Source: JACNIZ01 sp964344765
Lineage (GTDB): Bacteria > Planctomycetota > UBA1135
NCBI GenBank assembly: GCA_964344765.1
Contig: CAYFOM010000036.1
Span: 1 to 49,639 of the forward strand
Reading direction: 5' to 3'
Length of the DNA stretch: 49,639 nucleotides
The notes under the pieces are model-generated. The model had not been told where the DNA came from and searched no databases. It was given only the letters and a program-made list of their open reading frames with translations. Positions within the stretch are counted from its first letter, which is position 1; each line of letters opens with the position of its first letter. A program made the translations under genes and the position numbers. Below, one piece after another: positions 17,130-25,993 of this stretch.

Positions 17130-17145
17130 GTCTCAAATTGAGTCG
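17130..17145 (+). promoter_or_regulatory. Candidate operator, copy 2
   Basis: GTCTCAAATTGAGTCG, with CTCAA-A-TTGAG as an exact 5-bp inverted repeat, in the 73-bp gap before the FIST gene. The gap also holds AAAGCCC and GGGCTTT arms 38 nt apart, which could form a weak hairpin. Together this suggests a second regulated start or an attenuator inside the signalling cluster. Confidence 0.3.
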
Positions 17146-17196
17146 AAGTAAAAAAGTCCCTCATTTTGGGCTTTCTTTATCTCGATCCAATCGCTC

Positions 17197-18348
17197 ATGA
17201 CAATTGAATCTTCCTTGTCTGTCCGTAGGGCGGCCAGCCAGGCCGCTGACCCTCAAACCGCCATCGCCGAGCTTCGCGCCGGATTAGATCAGCCGGGAAT
17301 CGGCTTAGCGGTTTTCTTCTGCTCACCGCATTACGACCGCCAACAAGTGGCCGATGCGCTGAACCGAGAATTTGAGGGCGTCACTGTAATTGGTTGCACC
17401 ACCGCCGGTGAAATTGGTCCGGCCGGATACGCCGAAAACGGCATTTCCGGGTTCAGCCTCAGCGCCGAAGACTTCACCATCGAAACCGAACTGATCGAGA
17501 ACCTGCAGGATCTCGAGCTGGATCAAGGCCATCATGCCTCGCAATCGATGATGCAGCGCCTTGGCAACCGGGTAGGCAAGCTGAATGCTCAGAACACCTT
17601 CGCTTTCTTGCTGGTCGACGGACTCAGCGTGCGCGAAGAAGGCTTGGTGAGTTCCATTCACCGGCCGTTGGGCGACATCCACCTGTTTGGCGGCTCGGCC
17701 GGCGACGGCTTGGACTTTGGTCAAACTCAGGTTTGGCACAACGGCAAGTTCCACACCGACGCTGCGGTGGTGAATCTGATTCACACCACGCTGCCTTTCA
17801 AAGTATTCCGCACCCAACACTTTGAAGAAACCGACGCCAAGTTGGTCGTCACCGAAGCCGACCCGCTGAAGCGCACGGTTACCGAAATCAACGCCGAACC
17901 GGCTGCACGCGAATACGCCAAAGTGGTTGGCTTGGAGGTCGACGAATTGACGCCGATGATTTTCTCCGCTCACCCCGTGGTTTTACGCGTGGGCGGCGAA
18001 GTTTATGTGCGCTCTATCGCCAAAGTGAATGAAGACGAAAGCCTGAGTTTCTTCTGCGCGATTGAAGCCGGCATTGTGCTCACCGTCGCCAAAGGCAAAG
18101 ACATGGTGGATGGGCTGCAAAACGCATTCGACCAGGTGCGCGAGGAAATTGGCGAACCGCTGCTGACCATTGGTTGCGATTGCATCTTGCGTAGCTTGGA
18201 AAGCAAGGACACAGGTATTCGCGATCAATTAGCGGATATCTTCGAACAAAACGGAACCATCGGCTTCGCTACTTACGGCGAGCAGTTTGATTCCATGCAT
18301 GTGAACCAAACCTTTACCGGCGTATCCATCGGTCAAAAGAACGACTAA
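17197..18348 (+). CDS. FIST-domain sensor protein (NosP-like)
   Basis: 383 aa with no export signal. The N-terminal FIST_N part has GLAVFFCSPHYD, VIGCTTAGEIGPAGY and LFGGSAGDGLDF. The C-terminal FIST_C part has a FCAIEAGIVLTVAKGKDMVDGL segment and LLTIGCDCILRSLE. FIST proteins are cytosolic ligand sensors. Those beside histidine kinases and c-di-GMP enzymes include NosP, a heme nitric-oxide sensor. Here the gene precedes the hybrid kinase by 6 nt, the NosP arrangement, so it likely controls that kinase. Whether it binds heme or another ligand cannot be decided from the sequence. Confidence 0.85.
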   Translation: MTIESSLSVRRAASQAADPQTAIAELRAGLDQPGIGLAVFFCSPHYDRQQVADALNREFEGVTVIGCTTAGEIGPAGYAENGISGFSLSAEDFTIETELIENLQDLELDQGHHASQSMMQRLGNRVGKLNAQNTFAFLLVDGLSVREEGLVSSIHRPLGDIHLFGGSAGDGLDFGQTQVWHNGKFHTDAAVVNLIHTTLPFKVFRTQHFEETDAKLVVTEADPLKRTVTEINAEPAAREYAKVVGLEVDELTPMIFSAHPVVLRVGGEVYVRSIAKVNEDESLSFFCAIEAGIVLTVAKGKDMVDGLQNAFDQVREEIGEPLLTIGCDCILRSLESKDTGIRDQLADIFEQNGTIGFATYGEQFDSMHVNQTFTGVSIGQKND

Positions 18349-18354
18349 GCGCCA

Positions 18355-19818
18355 ATGAGTTCAGAACCTCGTTCCGATCAAGATCCTGCTGCCGCAATGG
18401 AAGCATTGCGCCAGCAGGTTGCGGAACTGGAAGCACGACTGAAGAAGGAAGAAAAGATTCGCGCGGCATTGATGACTCAGGTCGAGCGGACTTACAACCA
18501 GCAAGGGGATACTTATTCGGTGGTGCGGGCAGCCAAGCAGTTGGAGGAAAAGGTTGCCGAACGAACTCAGGAATTGGAAAAGGCGAATCGCGAAATGGAG
18601 GCGGTGAACCATCACCTCTCTGTCGCCAAAGAAGCGGCCGACCGCGCCAGTAGGGCGAAGTCGGAGTTTTTGGCCAATATGAGCCATGAGATTCGCACGC
18701 CGATGAACGGCATTTTGGGAATGGCCGGTTTGTTGCTCGATACCGAGTTATCGGGCGAGCAAAAAGACTATGTAGATACGGTGCAGCAATCGGCGAATGC
18801 GTTGCTGAGCATCATTAACGATATTCTCGACTTTTCGAAGATTGAGGCCGGCAAGATGACGCTTGAGGTCATCGAATTCGACCTCTGTCGCATGCTTGCC
18901 GAATCGGTCGACCTGTTGCGCGCTCAGGCGGCGGACAACGGATTGGAGTTAAAACTCAGCACGCCACAGGACGAGGAACTCCACGTCATGGGAGACCCGG
19001 TGCGATTGCGTCAGGTGATTTTGAATCTGATGAGCAACGCTTTGAAGTTCACCAAGCAGGGTTATGTAGAGCTGCGCACGACGGCATTGGGTTGGACCCC
19101 GGATGGCGTGCGTTTGGGCTTCGAGGTCGTCGATACCGGAATCGGTATTAGCCCGGAGGGATTAGAGAAGTTGTTCTCCAGTTTCTCGCAGGCCGATTCT
19201 TCGACGACACGACGCTTCGGTGGCACCGGATTGGGCTTGGCCATTTCCCAACGTTTGGTCGAGATGATGGGTGGGTCCATCGATGTAAAATCCAAGGTTG
19301 GCAAAGGCAGCTGCTTCTCCTTTGAAATTGAGCTGGCATTGGGCATAGGCGTGGGTTCGGCCAACGGCGGCGGTGCAGCGGATGACAGCAATCCTTACGC
19401 CGAGGTCAAAGCCGAAACCAAGCATGAGCTCTTGCCGATTTTGGTTGCCGAGGATAATTCGACCAACCAAAAACTCGCGCTGCGCATGCTGGACCGGCTG
19501 GGCTATGACGCGGTGTTGGCAAGCGATGGCGAGGAAGCTTTGGAACTGGTTAAAAAGCAGGAATTCGCTGCGGTTTTGATGGATTGCCAAATGCCGAATA
19601 TGGATGGCTATCAAGCCACGCGGGCCATTCGCAAATTGCCGCACCCCAAATGCGACCTGCCGATTATTGCGCTAACCGCCAACGCAATGAAAGGCGACGA
19701 AATGCGTTGTTTGGTTGCCGGCATGGATGATTATTTGACCAAACCGGTGCAGCCGGCGCAGATGGCCGAGAAACTGGATAAGTGGTTGCGTAGTCAAGAA
19801 AAACGCCGCTCAGCTTAG
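18355..19818 (+). CDS. Soluble hybrid sensor histidine kinase
   Basis: 487 aa without membrane helices. The N-terminal coiled coil (about 12-105) carries Glu/Lys heptads and AERTQELEKANREME. The DHp box SHEIRTPMNG contains His111. The HATPase domain has N box LRQVILNLMSNALKF, G1 VVDTGIGIS, F box SSFSQADSSTTRRFGG and G2 GTGLGLAISQRL. The C-terminal REC domain has Asp410 in VLMDCQMPNMDG and YLTKPV. It lacks its own sensory domain, which fits signal input from the FIST protein encoded 6 nt upstream. Its likely targets are the REC domains of the degenerate partner and the EAL regulator in the same cluster. Confidence 0.92.
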   Translation: MSSEPRSDQDPAAAMEALRQQVAELEARLKKEEKIRAALMTQVERTYNQQGDTYSVVRAAKQLEEKVAERTQELEKANREMEAVNHHLSVAKEAADRASRAKSEFLANMSHEIRTPMNGILGMAGLLLDTELSGEQKDYVDTVQQSANALLSIINDILDFSKIEAGKMTLEVIEFDLCRMLAESVDLLRAQAADNGLELKLSTPQDEELHVMGDPVRLRQVILNLMSNALKFTKQGYVELRTTALGWTPDGVRLGFEVVDTGIGISPEGLEKLFSSFSQADSSTTRRFGGTGLGLAISQRLVEMMGGSIDVKSKVGKGSCFSFEIELALGIGVGSANGGGAADDSNPYAEVKAETKHELLPILVAEDNSTNQKLALRMLDRLGYDAVLASDGEEALELVKKQEFAAVLMDCQMPNMDGYQATRAIRKLPHPKCDLPIIALTANAMKGDEMRCLVAGMDDYLTKPVQPAQMAEKLDKWLRSQEKRRSA

Positions 19819-19904
19819 GATCTTCGCCGCCGCCTGAACGCCCGGCCACGGTTCGCCCGAATTCGCTTGCCCCGTCCTCGGCACGCGTTTAGAACTAGGG
19901 CCAA

Positions 19905-21365
19905 ATGCCCATCAACAGCCTTCGTGAGTGGATTCAGGTGCTGGACGACGCCGGCGAATTGCAACGCATTTCGGCCGAAGTCGATCCGGTGTTGGAGATC
20001 TCGGCGATCACCGATCGCGTCTCCAAAGAGCAAGGTGCCGCCAATCGCGCGTTGCTGTTTGAAAACGTGCGCGGCAGCTCGATGCCGGTGCTGATCAACG
20101 CATTCGGATCGCGTCGGCGCATGGGTTTGTCGCTGGGCGTCAACGATGTGGAAGAGCATGCCGAGCGCTTGCGCGAATTGCTGAACCAGTCACCGCCGGA
20201 AGGCTTGATGGACAAGTTGCGCATGGTGCCGAAGTTGGCCGCAATCGGAAAGTTGTTTCCGAAAAAGGTGTCGTCGGCGCCATGCCAAGAGGTGGTTTGG
20301 CAAGGCGACGACGTCGACCTGAGCAAGATTCCGGTGATGACTACTTGGCCCGATGACGCCGGCCCGTTTGTCACCTTCCCGCTGTGTGTGACCAAAGATC
20401 CGGAAAGCGGCAAACGCAACTTGGGCACTTACCGCTTGCAGGTTTTTTCGCGCAACGAAACCGGATTCCACACTCACTTGCACAAAGATGCTCGCCGTCA
20501 TCTGGGCAAGGCTGCCGAGCGCGGTGAAAAGGTGCCGGTTGCGGTGGTCATCGGCGCCGATCCGGCGACTTGTTTTGCTAGCGTGGTGCCGGCGCCGCCG
20601 GATTTAGATGAGCTGTTGATCGCCGGCTTCATTCGCCAAAAAGCAGTGCCGTTGGTGCCGTGCAAAACCGTGCCGCTGGAAGTTCCGGCGACCGCCGAAA
20701 TCGTGCTTGAGGGTTACGTCGATCCAAACGAGTTGCGCCGCGAAGGTCCGTTTGGCGATCACACCGGTTTTTATAGTTTGGCTGACGACTACCCGGTGTT
20801 CCGCGTCGAGTGCATCACCATGCGCAAAGACCCGGTTTATCACACCACGTTGGTCGGCCGCCCGCCGCAGGAAGATTGCTGGATGACCGATGGCATCGAG
20901 CGCTTGCTGTTGCCGGCGTTGCAAATGCAGTTCCCCGAGGTGGTGGACTATCGCATGCCGTTTGAAGGCGTAGCGCATAACCTGATGTATTTGAAAATCA
21001 AGAAGGCTTACCCAGGTCACGCGCGCAAGATCATGAACGCGATTTGGGGCCTAGGCCAAGCGATGTTTACCAAAGTCATCGTCGTCGTCGATGAGGACTG
21101 CGACATTCACGATGACAAAGACGTCGCCTGGCGTGTTTTGAACAATATTGACCCGCAGCGCGACTTGGAATTCACCATGGGTCCGATCGAGGTGCTCGAC
21201 CACGCCAGCCGCGCCGCCTGTTATGGATCTAAAGTCGGCATCGATGCCACCCGAAAATTGGCGGAAGAGGGCTTTACCCGCGATTGGCCGGATGCCATTG
21301 AAATGTCCGCTGAAATGAAGGACCAGGTGGCTAAGCGTTGGGCGGAGTTCGGCTTCTCCGCGTAA
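19905..21365 (+). CDS. UbiD-family prenyl-FMN-dependent decarboxylase
   Basis: 486 aa, full family length. UbiD core features are visible: GPFVTFPLCVTKDPESGKRNLGTYRLQVF with the conserved Arg, and the Glu-containing loop EGYVDPNELRREGPFGDHTGFYS that forms the Glu-Arg-Glu catalytic site. The N-terminal domain begins MPINSLREWIQVL, as in MenB/UbiD-like menaquinone enzymes. It most likely decarboxylates a polyprenyl-hydroxybenzoate or 1,4-dihydroxy-6-naphthoate-type intermediate in quinone synthesis, but the substrate is not fixed by the sequence. It lies 86 bp after the hybrid kinase and 117 bp before the electron-transfer operon. The UbiX partner is not in the window. Confidence 0.88.
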   Translation: MPINSLREWIQVLDDAGELQRISAEVDPVLEISAITDRVSKEQGAANRALLFENVRGSSMPVLINAFGSRRRMGLSLGVNDVEEHAERLRELLNQSPPEGLMDKLRMVPKLAAIGKLFPKKVSSAPCQEVVWQGDDVDLSKIPVMTTWPDDAGPFVTFPLCVTKDPESGKRNLGTYRLQVFSRNETGFHTHLHKDARRHLGKAAERGEKVPVAVVIGADPATCFASVVPAPPDLDELLIAGFIRQKAVPLVPCKTVPLEVPATAEIVLEGYVDPNELRREGPFGDHTGFYSLADDYPVFRVECITMRKDPVYHTTLVGRPPQEDCWMTDGIERLLLPALQMQFPEVVDYRMPFEGVAHNLMYLKIKKAYPGHARKIMNAIWGLGQAMFTKVIVVVDEDCDIHDDKDVAWRVLNNIDPQRDLEFTMGPIEVLDHASRAACYGSKVGIDATRKLAEEGFTRDWPDAIEMSAEMKDQVAKRWAEFGFSA

Positions 21366-21482
21366 CCAAACTGTTGCACAAGTAACAGGATTGTCACTTA
21401 ACCTGCCCTAAGCCGGGTGGGTATCGTCGGGAATGCTGGGGGAACTGGAAGCGGACCAGACCTCCCACCTGACCTCCACCAC

Positions 21483-23735
21483 ATGACCGGTCTGGTTGTC
21501 CTCGTCGTGCCGTTGATGGTCGGCTTTGCTTTAGCCGTCCTAGAAAGCCAGCGGATCAAGCGTCGCCGATTAAAGGCGGTGCTGGACGAGGTTCGGGATG
21601 CGCGCGAGAGTGGCAGTGCGCAAGCGCGCTTGCAATATCCATGGGTGGATTTATCGCGCTGCATCGGCTGCGGGACCTGTGTGACGGCTTGCCCCGAACA
21701 TGGAGTTTTGGATCTGGTGCACGGCCAAGCAGCGGTGGTGCATGGCTCGCGCTGTGTCGGCCATGGGCGTTGCGCCGAGCAATGTCCGGTGCAAGGAATC
21801 GTGCTGACGTTAGGTGACCTGCGCAAACGCAGTGACATCCCGGCGCTGAAAGACCTAGAGGCGGTGGGCCAAAACGGCTTGTTTTTGGCCGGCGAGGTGA
21901 CGGGTTATGCGTTGATTCGCACCGCGGTTCAGCATGGGCGACGAGTGGCTGCCGAGGTAGGTAGCAGACTTGCACAGGGCCGAGGGGCTGAGTGGGCAAA
22001 ATCAACGGCAGATAGCAAGGTCGAGACCGTCGATTTGTGCATTATCGGATCCGGTCCGGCCGGCCTTGCTTGCGCCCTGGAAGCCAAGCGCTTGGGCATC
22101 GACAATGTGGTTTTGGAGCAACAAAGTTTAGGCGGTACCGTGGCCAAATATCCGCGGCGGAAATTGGTTATGACCCAACCGCTAAAAATGCCGCTCGGTC
22201 CAACTTTGAAATCGCAGACTTATCAAAAAGAAGAGTTGATTGAGTTATGGCAGCAGTTGAGCGACGAGCATCAGCTGCCCATTCGCGAAGAGGTCATGGT
22301 GCAGTCCGTTGATGCTTTACCTGACGGTGGTTATTTGGTGCAAAGTAGCAAGGGCTCGATTCGGGCGCGCTACGTTTGCATGGCTTTGGGTCGTCGCGGC
22401 ACGCCGCGCAAGTTGGGCGTCAGCGGCGAGGAAAAGCAAAAGGTGGTTTATTCTTTAATTGATGCGGCGGCGTATCAAAACCGCCGCATGTTGGTCGTTG
22501 GAGGTGGCGATAGTGCAGTCGAGGCGGCTTTGGCACTTGCCCGACAACCGCAAAATGAAGTCCATCTTTCCTACCGTAAGGATCGTTTTTTTCGCTTAAA
22601 GGCTCGCAACGAAGCCGAAGCCAATCAAGCGATGGCCGAAGGACGCATTCAACCGCACTTCGGCACTCAAGTTGTCGCCATTGAAAATGAAAGGGTGCGC
22701 CTTCAGTCGGTAGGCCAAGATACGGAAGGCTGTAAGGAATACGAAATCGGCAATGACGACGTTCTGATCATGGCCGGTGGTCTGCCGCCTTTCCCTTTTT
22801 TACAAGCCGCCGGCGTGAGCTTCGATCCGGCGTTGCAGCCACAGCAACCTACGTTGGCCGAGCAAGGAACCGGCTTGCGATGGGCCCTCTATCTCACCTT
22901 GCTGGCCAGTTTGTTCACTTTGGCGTTTTACCTCATGCACGCCGAATATTACGACGCGCCATTAACGACAAGGGTCGACATGAGCGAGCACGATTGGTTG
23001 CGATCCTCGCGCGGCATCGGCTTGGTTTTTGGGCTTGCCGCCGCTGCTTGCATGATTGCCAACTTGGTTTACCTGCTGCGCCGCGCCCATTGGTTCCCAC
23101 TGAACTTCGGCAGCTTGAAAGTTTGGATGACTTCGCACGTGGGAACCGGCCTGCTTGCTTTTCTTGCCGCGTGGGCGCACTCCACCTTTGCGCCTGAGTC
23201 CACTGTTGCCGGTCACGCGTTTTTAGGTTTAGGAGCGTTGGTGGCAACTGGAGCCATTGGCCGATACTTCTATTCCTACGTGCCGCGCGCGACCAATGGC
23301 CGTGAGCTGGCGTTGGAAGAAGCAATGCAAGAAATGCAGCGCCATTCGCAAGAGTGGACTCGATTGCACCGTGAATTCGGCGAAATCGCGCGTCATCGCA
23401 TCAGCGAATTGCTCGAGACTACGCGATGGCGGCGCGGCTTCTGGGGAAGTTTGATGGGCTTGTTGGGATCCAAACGCCGCTTACGCAAAACCCTCAGAGA
23501 GCTGTGCCGCGAGGCCCAACGCGCCGACGTCGATCACCTCGCGGTAGCGTCGGTCCTGCAATTTGCGCGCAAGGTCTATCAAACCTCGTTGTCCACCAGC
23601 CACTTCGACGATCTCAATCGTTTGCTCGGTAGTTGGCGATACTTTCACCGCTGGCTGGCCTTTTTGGTGTTGTTGTTGGTCGTCGTACACGTGGTCACCT
23701 CGCTGCGGTTTGTCTCGTGGGAGGGTTTGCTTTGA
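21483..23735 (+). CDS. Fusion: 4Fe-4S ferredoxin + FAD/NAD(P)H oxidoreductase + cytochrome-b-like membrane domain
   Basis: 750 aa. TM helix 1-20. Ferredoxin domain: Cys60, 63, 66, 70 in CIGCGTCVTACP form one complete cluster site. The second motif is CVGHGRCAEQCP with His94 where the second Cys is expected. Thioredoxin-reductase-like domain (about 185-490): FAD fingerprint GSGPAGLACA (189) and NAD(P)H fingerprint VVGGGDSAVEAAL, but no CxxC disulfide. C-terminal domain (about 485-750): five membrane helices with possible heme ligands in TSHVGTG, WAHS, AGHAFLG, FHRW and VVHVV, and a cytoplasmic helical segment between helices 4 and 5. It probably passes electrons between NAD(P)H or ferredoxin and membrane b hemes. 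ATG 21483 is preferred, with GTG 21417 possible. Its TGA overlaps the next start as TTGA. Confidence 0.85.
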   Translation: MTGLVVLVVPLMVGFALAVLESQRIKRRRLKAVLDEVRDARESGSAQARLQYPWVDLSRCIGCGTCVTACPEHGVLDLVHGQAAVVHGSRCVGHGRCAEQCPVQGIVLTLGDLRKRSDIPALKDLEAVGQNGLFLAGEVTGYALIRTAVQHGRRVAAEVGSRLAQGRGAEWAKSTADSKVETVDLCIIGSGPAGLACALEAKRLGIDNVVLEQQSLGGTVAKYPRRKLVMTQPLKMPLGPTLKSQTYQKEELIELWQQLSDEHQLPIREEVMVQSVDALPDGGYLVQSSKGSIRARYVCMALGRRGTPRKLGVSGEEKQKVVYSLIDAAAYQNRRMLVVGGGDSAVEAALALARQPQNEVHLSYRKDRFFRLKARNEAEANQAMAEGRIQPHFGTQVVAIENERVRLQSVGQDTEGCKEYEIGNDDVLIMAGGLPPFPFLQAAGVSFDPALQPQQPTLAEQGTGLRWALYLTLLASLFTLAFYLMHAEYYDAPLTTRVDMSEHDWLRSSRGIGLVFGLAAAACMIANLVYLLRRAHWFPLNFGSLKVWMTSHVGTGLLAFLAAWAHSTFAPESTVAGHAFLGLGALVATGAIGRYFYSYVPRATNGRELALEEAMQEMQRHSQEWTRLHREFGEIARHRISELLETTRWRRGFWGSLMGLLGSKRRLRKTLRELCREAQRADVDHLAVASVLQFARKVYQTSLSTSHFDDLNRLLGSWRYFHRWLAFLVLLLVVVHVVTSLRFVSWEGLL
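23719..23734 (+). promoter_or_regulatory. RBS and TTG start of the 26-heme cytochrome
   Basis: GGGAGGG (23719-23725), a 6-nt spacer and TTG at 23732, whose last two bases begin the TGA of the upstream gene. No ATG or GTG lies between this point and the first heme motif in a position that would keep the membrane anchor. Confidence 0.65.
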
Positions 23736-25993
23736 ACTGGGTTTGGAAATCATTGGTCGCACTGGGATCGGCCGCCATCGTCGTGTTTTTGGTTTGGCGC
23801 GACGTGCAGCACGACCAACAAGGAGACCTCGCTGCGGTGCATGCCCAAGTTGCCGAACTCAAAAACGGCATGGCCTGCGACGCCTGCCACGGCGACGACG
23901 ACACCTCGATGCAACAAGCGTGTTTGCATTGCCATGAATCGCTGGCAAAGCAATTGAAATTGCAACAAGGCCTCCATGCCCAACTCAAGCCGGCGCAGTT
24001 GAGTGAATGCGGCAATTGCCATTTAGAGCATGTCGGCAAAGACTATGAATTGAGTGGCGAGCGCAGTTTTCGACTTGCCGGATTCCCCGGGCCGGATGGC
24101 TTCGAGCACGGCTATTCAGCCTTTGATTTGCATGGCAAACACGATTCCCTGTCTTGCAAAGATTGCCATCCCCATGCCGACGCCCAGCCATTAGCCGAAG
24201 GCGAACAACGCTATATGGGACAAGTGCAGGCATGCGAACATTGTCATGAAGACCCGCATCGCGGCGAGATGAAGCGCGGTTGCACCGAGTGCCATGGCCA
24301 AGTGCATCCCTTCACCGACATGCGTGATTTTGAGCATCACGCCGATTTCCCGCTGCATGCTTCGCATAGTGGGTTGAAGTGCGCCGAATGCCACGAGGAT
24401 GGCAGTGAGCACTCGGTTGCAGCGCTTTCGGGTGACGTCGACTTCAACGTGTGGCGTAGTTGCGTGCAGTGCCATGAATTGCCGCATCGAGCAGAGTTTG
24501 TCGATGGCGCCGGTTGCGAAGATTGCCACAGCGAAGAGCACCGTTCTTTTGCCGGCGACGAGGCCGCGCTGACGGTGGAACAACACGCCAAAAGCGGTTT
24601 TGCGTTGCAGATCCCGCACCAAGATTTGGCTTGCGAAAAATGCCACGGACCCGAGTTAGGCAACACCTTCACCGCACGATTCCCCGGACGGGAAGCCGAC
24701 CGTTGCAAGCAGTGCCATGCGGACCCGCATCAAGGTCAATTCGATCACGCCCCATACCAAGAACGCGGCTGCCTTTCCTGCCATCACCAAGACCGATTCC
24801 ATCCGCATCAGTTTGATGTGGATCGGCACCAGCTAACCGATTACCCGCTGCTCCATTCTCATCAGCAGGTCGAATGCAATCTGTGCCATCAAGACGGCAA
24901 GTTCGCCGATACCGCCAACCGTTGTGAACAGTGCCACGACGACGCCCACCGTCAGGCCTTTTCCACCCGAGTGGATCCAGATCAGCTATGTGAAAGTTGC
25001 CACCAGCCCAGTCAATTCCGCGATTTGACCACTCCGTTTGACCACGACCACTGGACCGACTTCGCGTTGGCCGGTGCTCACGGCAAATTGGATTGTGAAA
25101 AATGCCACGCGCGCACCGCCGCCGATGAACACGGTCGCACCTTTGGATGGGCTTCCAGCATGCACGACGGCAATCCAGCGGCATGTACCGGCTGTCACGC
25201 CGATGTGCATGCCGGCATTTTTGATTTAGCCAGCGTTCCGAAGGAGTATCGCGGCGAACAGGGATGCGCGCGTTGCCACAATCAATCGCACTTCGAAGGC
25301 AAAGATGCCGTGAGCGCCTTCGAGCATCAGCTTTGGACCCAATTCGAGTTGGTTGGTGCGCACAAACAAGCTTCTTGCTTGAGCTGCCATGGCGACGGCC
25401 TCCAGCAGACGCCACCGCGCCGTTTGGCCACGCTTCATTCTCAATTTGCAGGCCAGGCTCCGCTATGCCATCAATGCCATAACGACCCTCACGACGGCAT
25501 GTTCCAGGTGAAAGGCCAACAAGACTGTGAGCAATGCCACAACAACTTGTCGTTCCGCCAAGTTCACCCTGAGTTTGAGCACGGAAAATGGACCGGCTTC
25601 GCTTTGCAGGGCGAACACAAGCAAGCCTCCTGCTTGGCTTGCCATCCGCATTTACCTAAAGCCGACGCCAGCGGTCGGACCACGGCACGCGCATTGGGTA
25701 CGGCATGCCATGAATGCCACGCCGATGTACACGTCGGCCAGTTCGCCGAGCAGGGCCAAACTTCTTGCCAAAGCTGCCACTCCGTCTTCCAACCGGAATT
25801 TCTGATTCCCGATTTCGACCACCAGAAGCAAACTAAATATCCATTGGATGAAACTCACCAAAAGGTCAGCTGTGCCGAGTGCCATCCGCGTTGGCAATTA
25901 GAAGGCGGCGGAAACGCGGTGCGTTATCGGGGCACGCCGACGAAGTGCCAAGATTGCCATCAAGTAGTTCCGGGTGAAGGAGGCAAACAATGA
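23732..25993 (+). CDS. Membrane-anchored multiheme cytochrome c (26 CxxCH)
   Basis: 753 aa. A single N-terminal helix (about residues 5-20, VWKSLVALGSAAIVVFLVW) anchors it or acts as an uncleaved signal. I count 26 CxxCH motifs from CDACH to the final CQDCH, about one per 29 residues. Many are preceded by F-[DE]-H ... AH ... C, for example FEHQLWTQFELVGAHKQASCLSCH, so the F[DE]H and AH histidines probably serve as distal ligands as in cytochrome c3/c7-type repeats. It lies between a cytochrome-b-like quinone or NAD(P)H module and an outer-membrane barrel, so its likely job is to span the periplasm as an electron wire. The open frame starts 33 codons earlier inside the upstream gene, but the TTG with a strong RBS fits better. 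Confidence 0.92.
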   Translation: MNWVWKSLVALGSAAIVVFLVWRDVQHDQQGDLAAVHAQVAELKNGMACDACHGDDDTSMQQACLHCHESLAKQLKLQQGLHAQLKPAQLSECGNCHLEHVGKDYELSGERSFRLAGFPGPDGFEHGYSAFDLHGKHDSLSCKDCHPHADAQPLAEGEQRYMGQVQACEHCHEDPHRGEMKRGCTECHGQVHPFTDMRDFEHHADFPLHASHSGLKCAECHEDGSEHSVAALSGDVDFNVWRSCVQCHELPHRAEFVDGAGCEDCHSEEHRSFAGDEAALTVEQHAKSGFALQIPHQDLACEKCHGPELGNTFTARFPGREADRCKQCHADPHQGQFDHAPYQERGCLSCHHQDRFHPHQFDVDRHQLTDYPLLHSHQQVECNLCHQDGKFADTANRCEQCHDDAHRQAFSTRVDPDQLCESCHQPSQFRDLTTPFDHDHWTDFALAGAHGKLDCEKCHARTAADEHGRTFGWASSMHDGNPAACTGCHADVHAGIFDLASVPKEYRGEQGCARCHNQSHFEGKDAVSAFEHQLWTQFELVGAHKQASCLSCHGDGLQQTPPRRLATLHSQFAGQAPLCHQCHNDPHDGMFQVKGQQDCEQCHNNLSFRQVHPEFEHGKWTGFALQGEHKQASCLACHPHLPKADASGRTTARALGTACHECHADVHVGQFAEQGQTSCQSCHSVFQPEFLIPDFDHQKQTKYPLDETHQKVSCAECHPRWQLEGGGNAVRYRGTPTKCQDCHQVVPGEGGKQ

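Noticed and set aside
21366..21482. Promoter for the electron-conduit operon (TTGCAC at 21374 or TTGTCA at 21391)
   Set aside because: No convincing -10 box at proper spacing; only a weak 5-bp hairpin is present, so no promoter is annotated.
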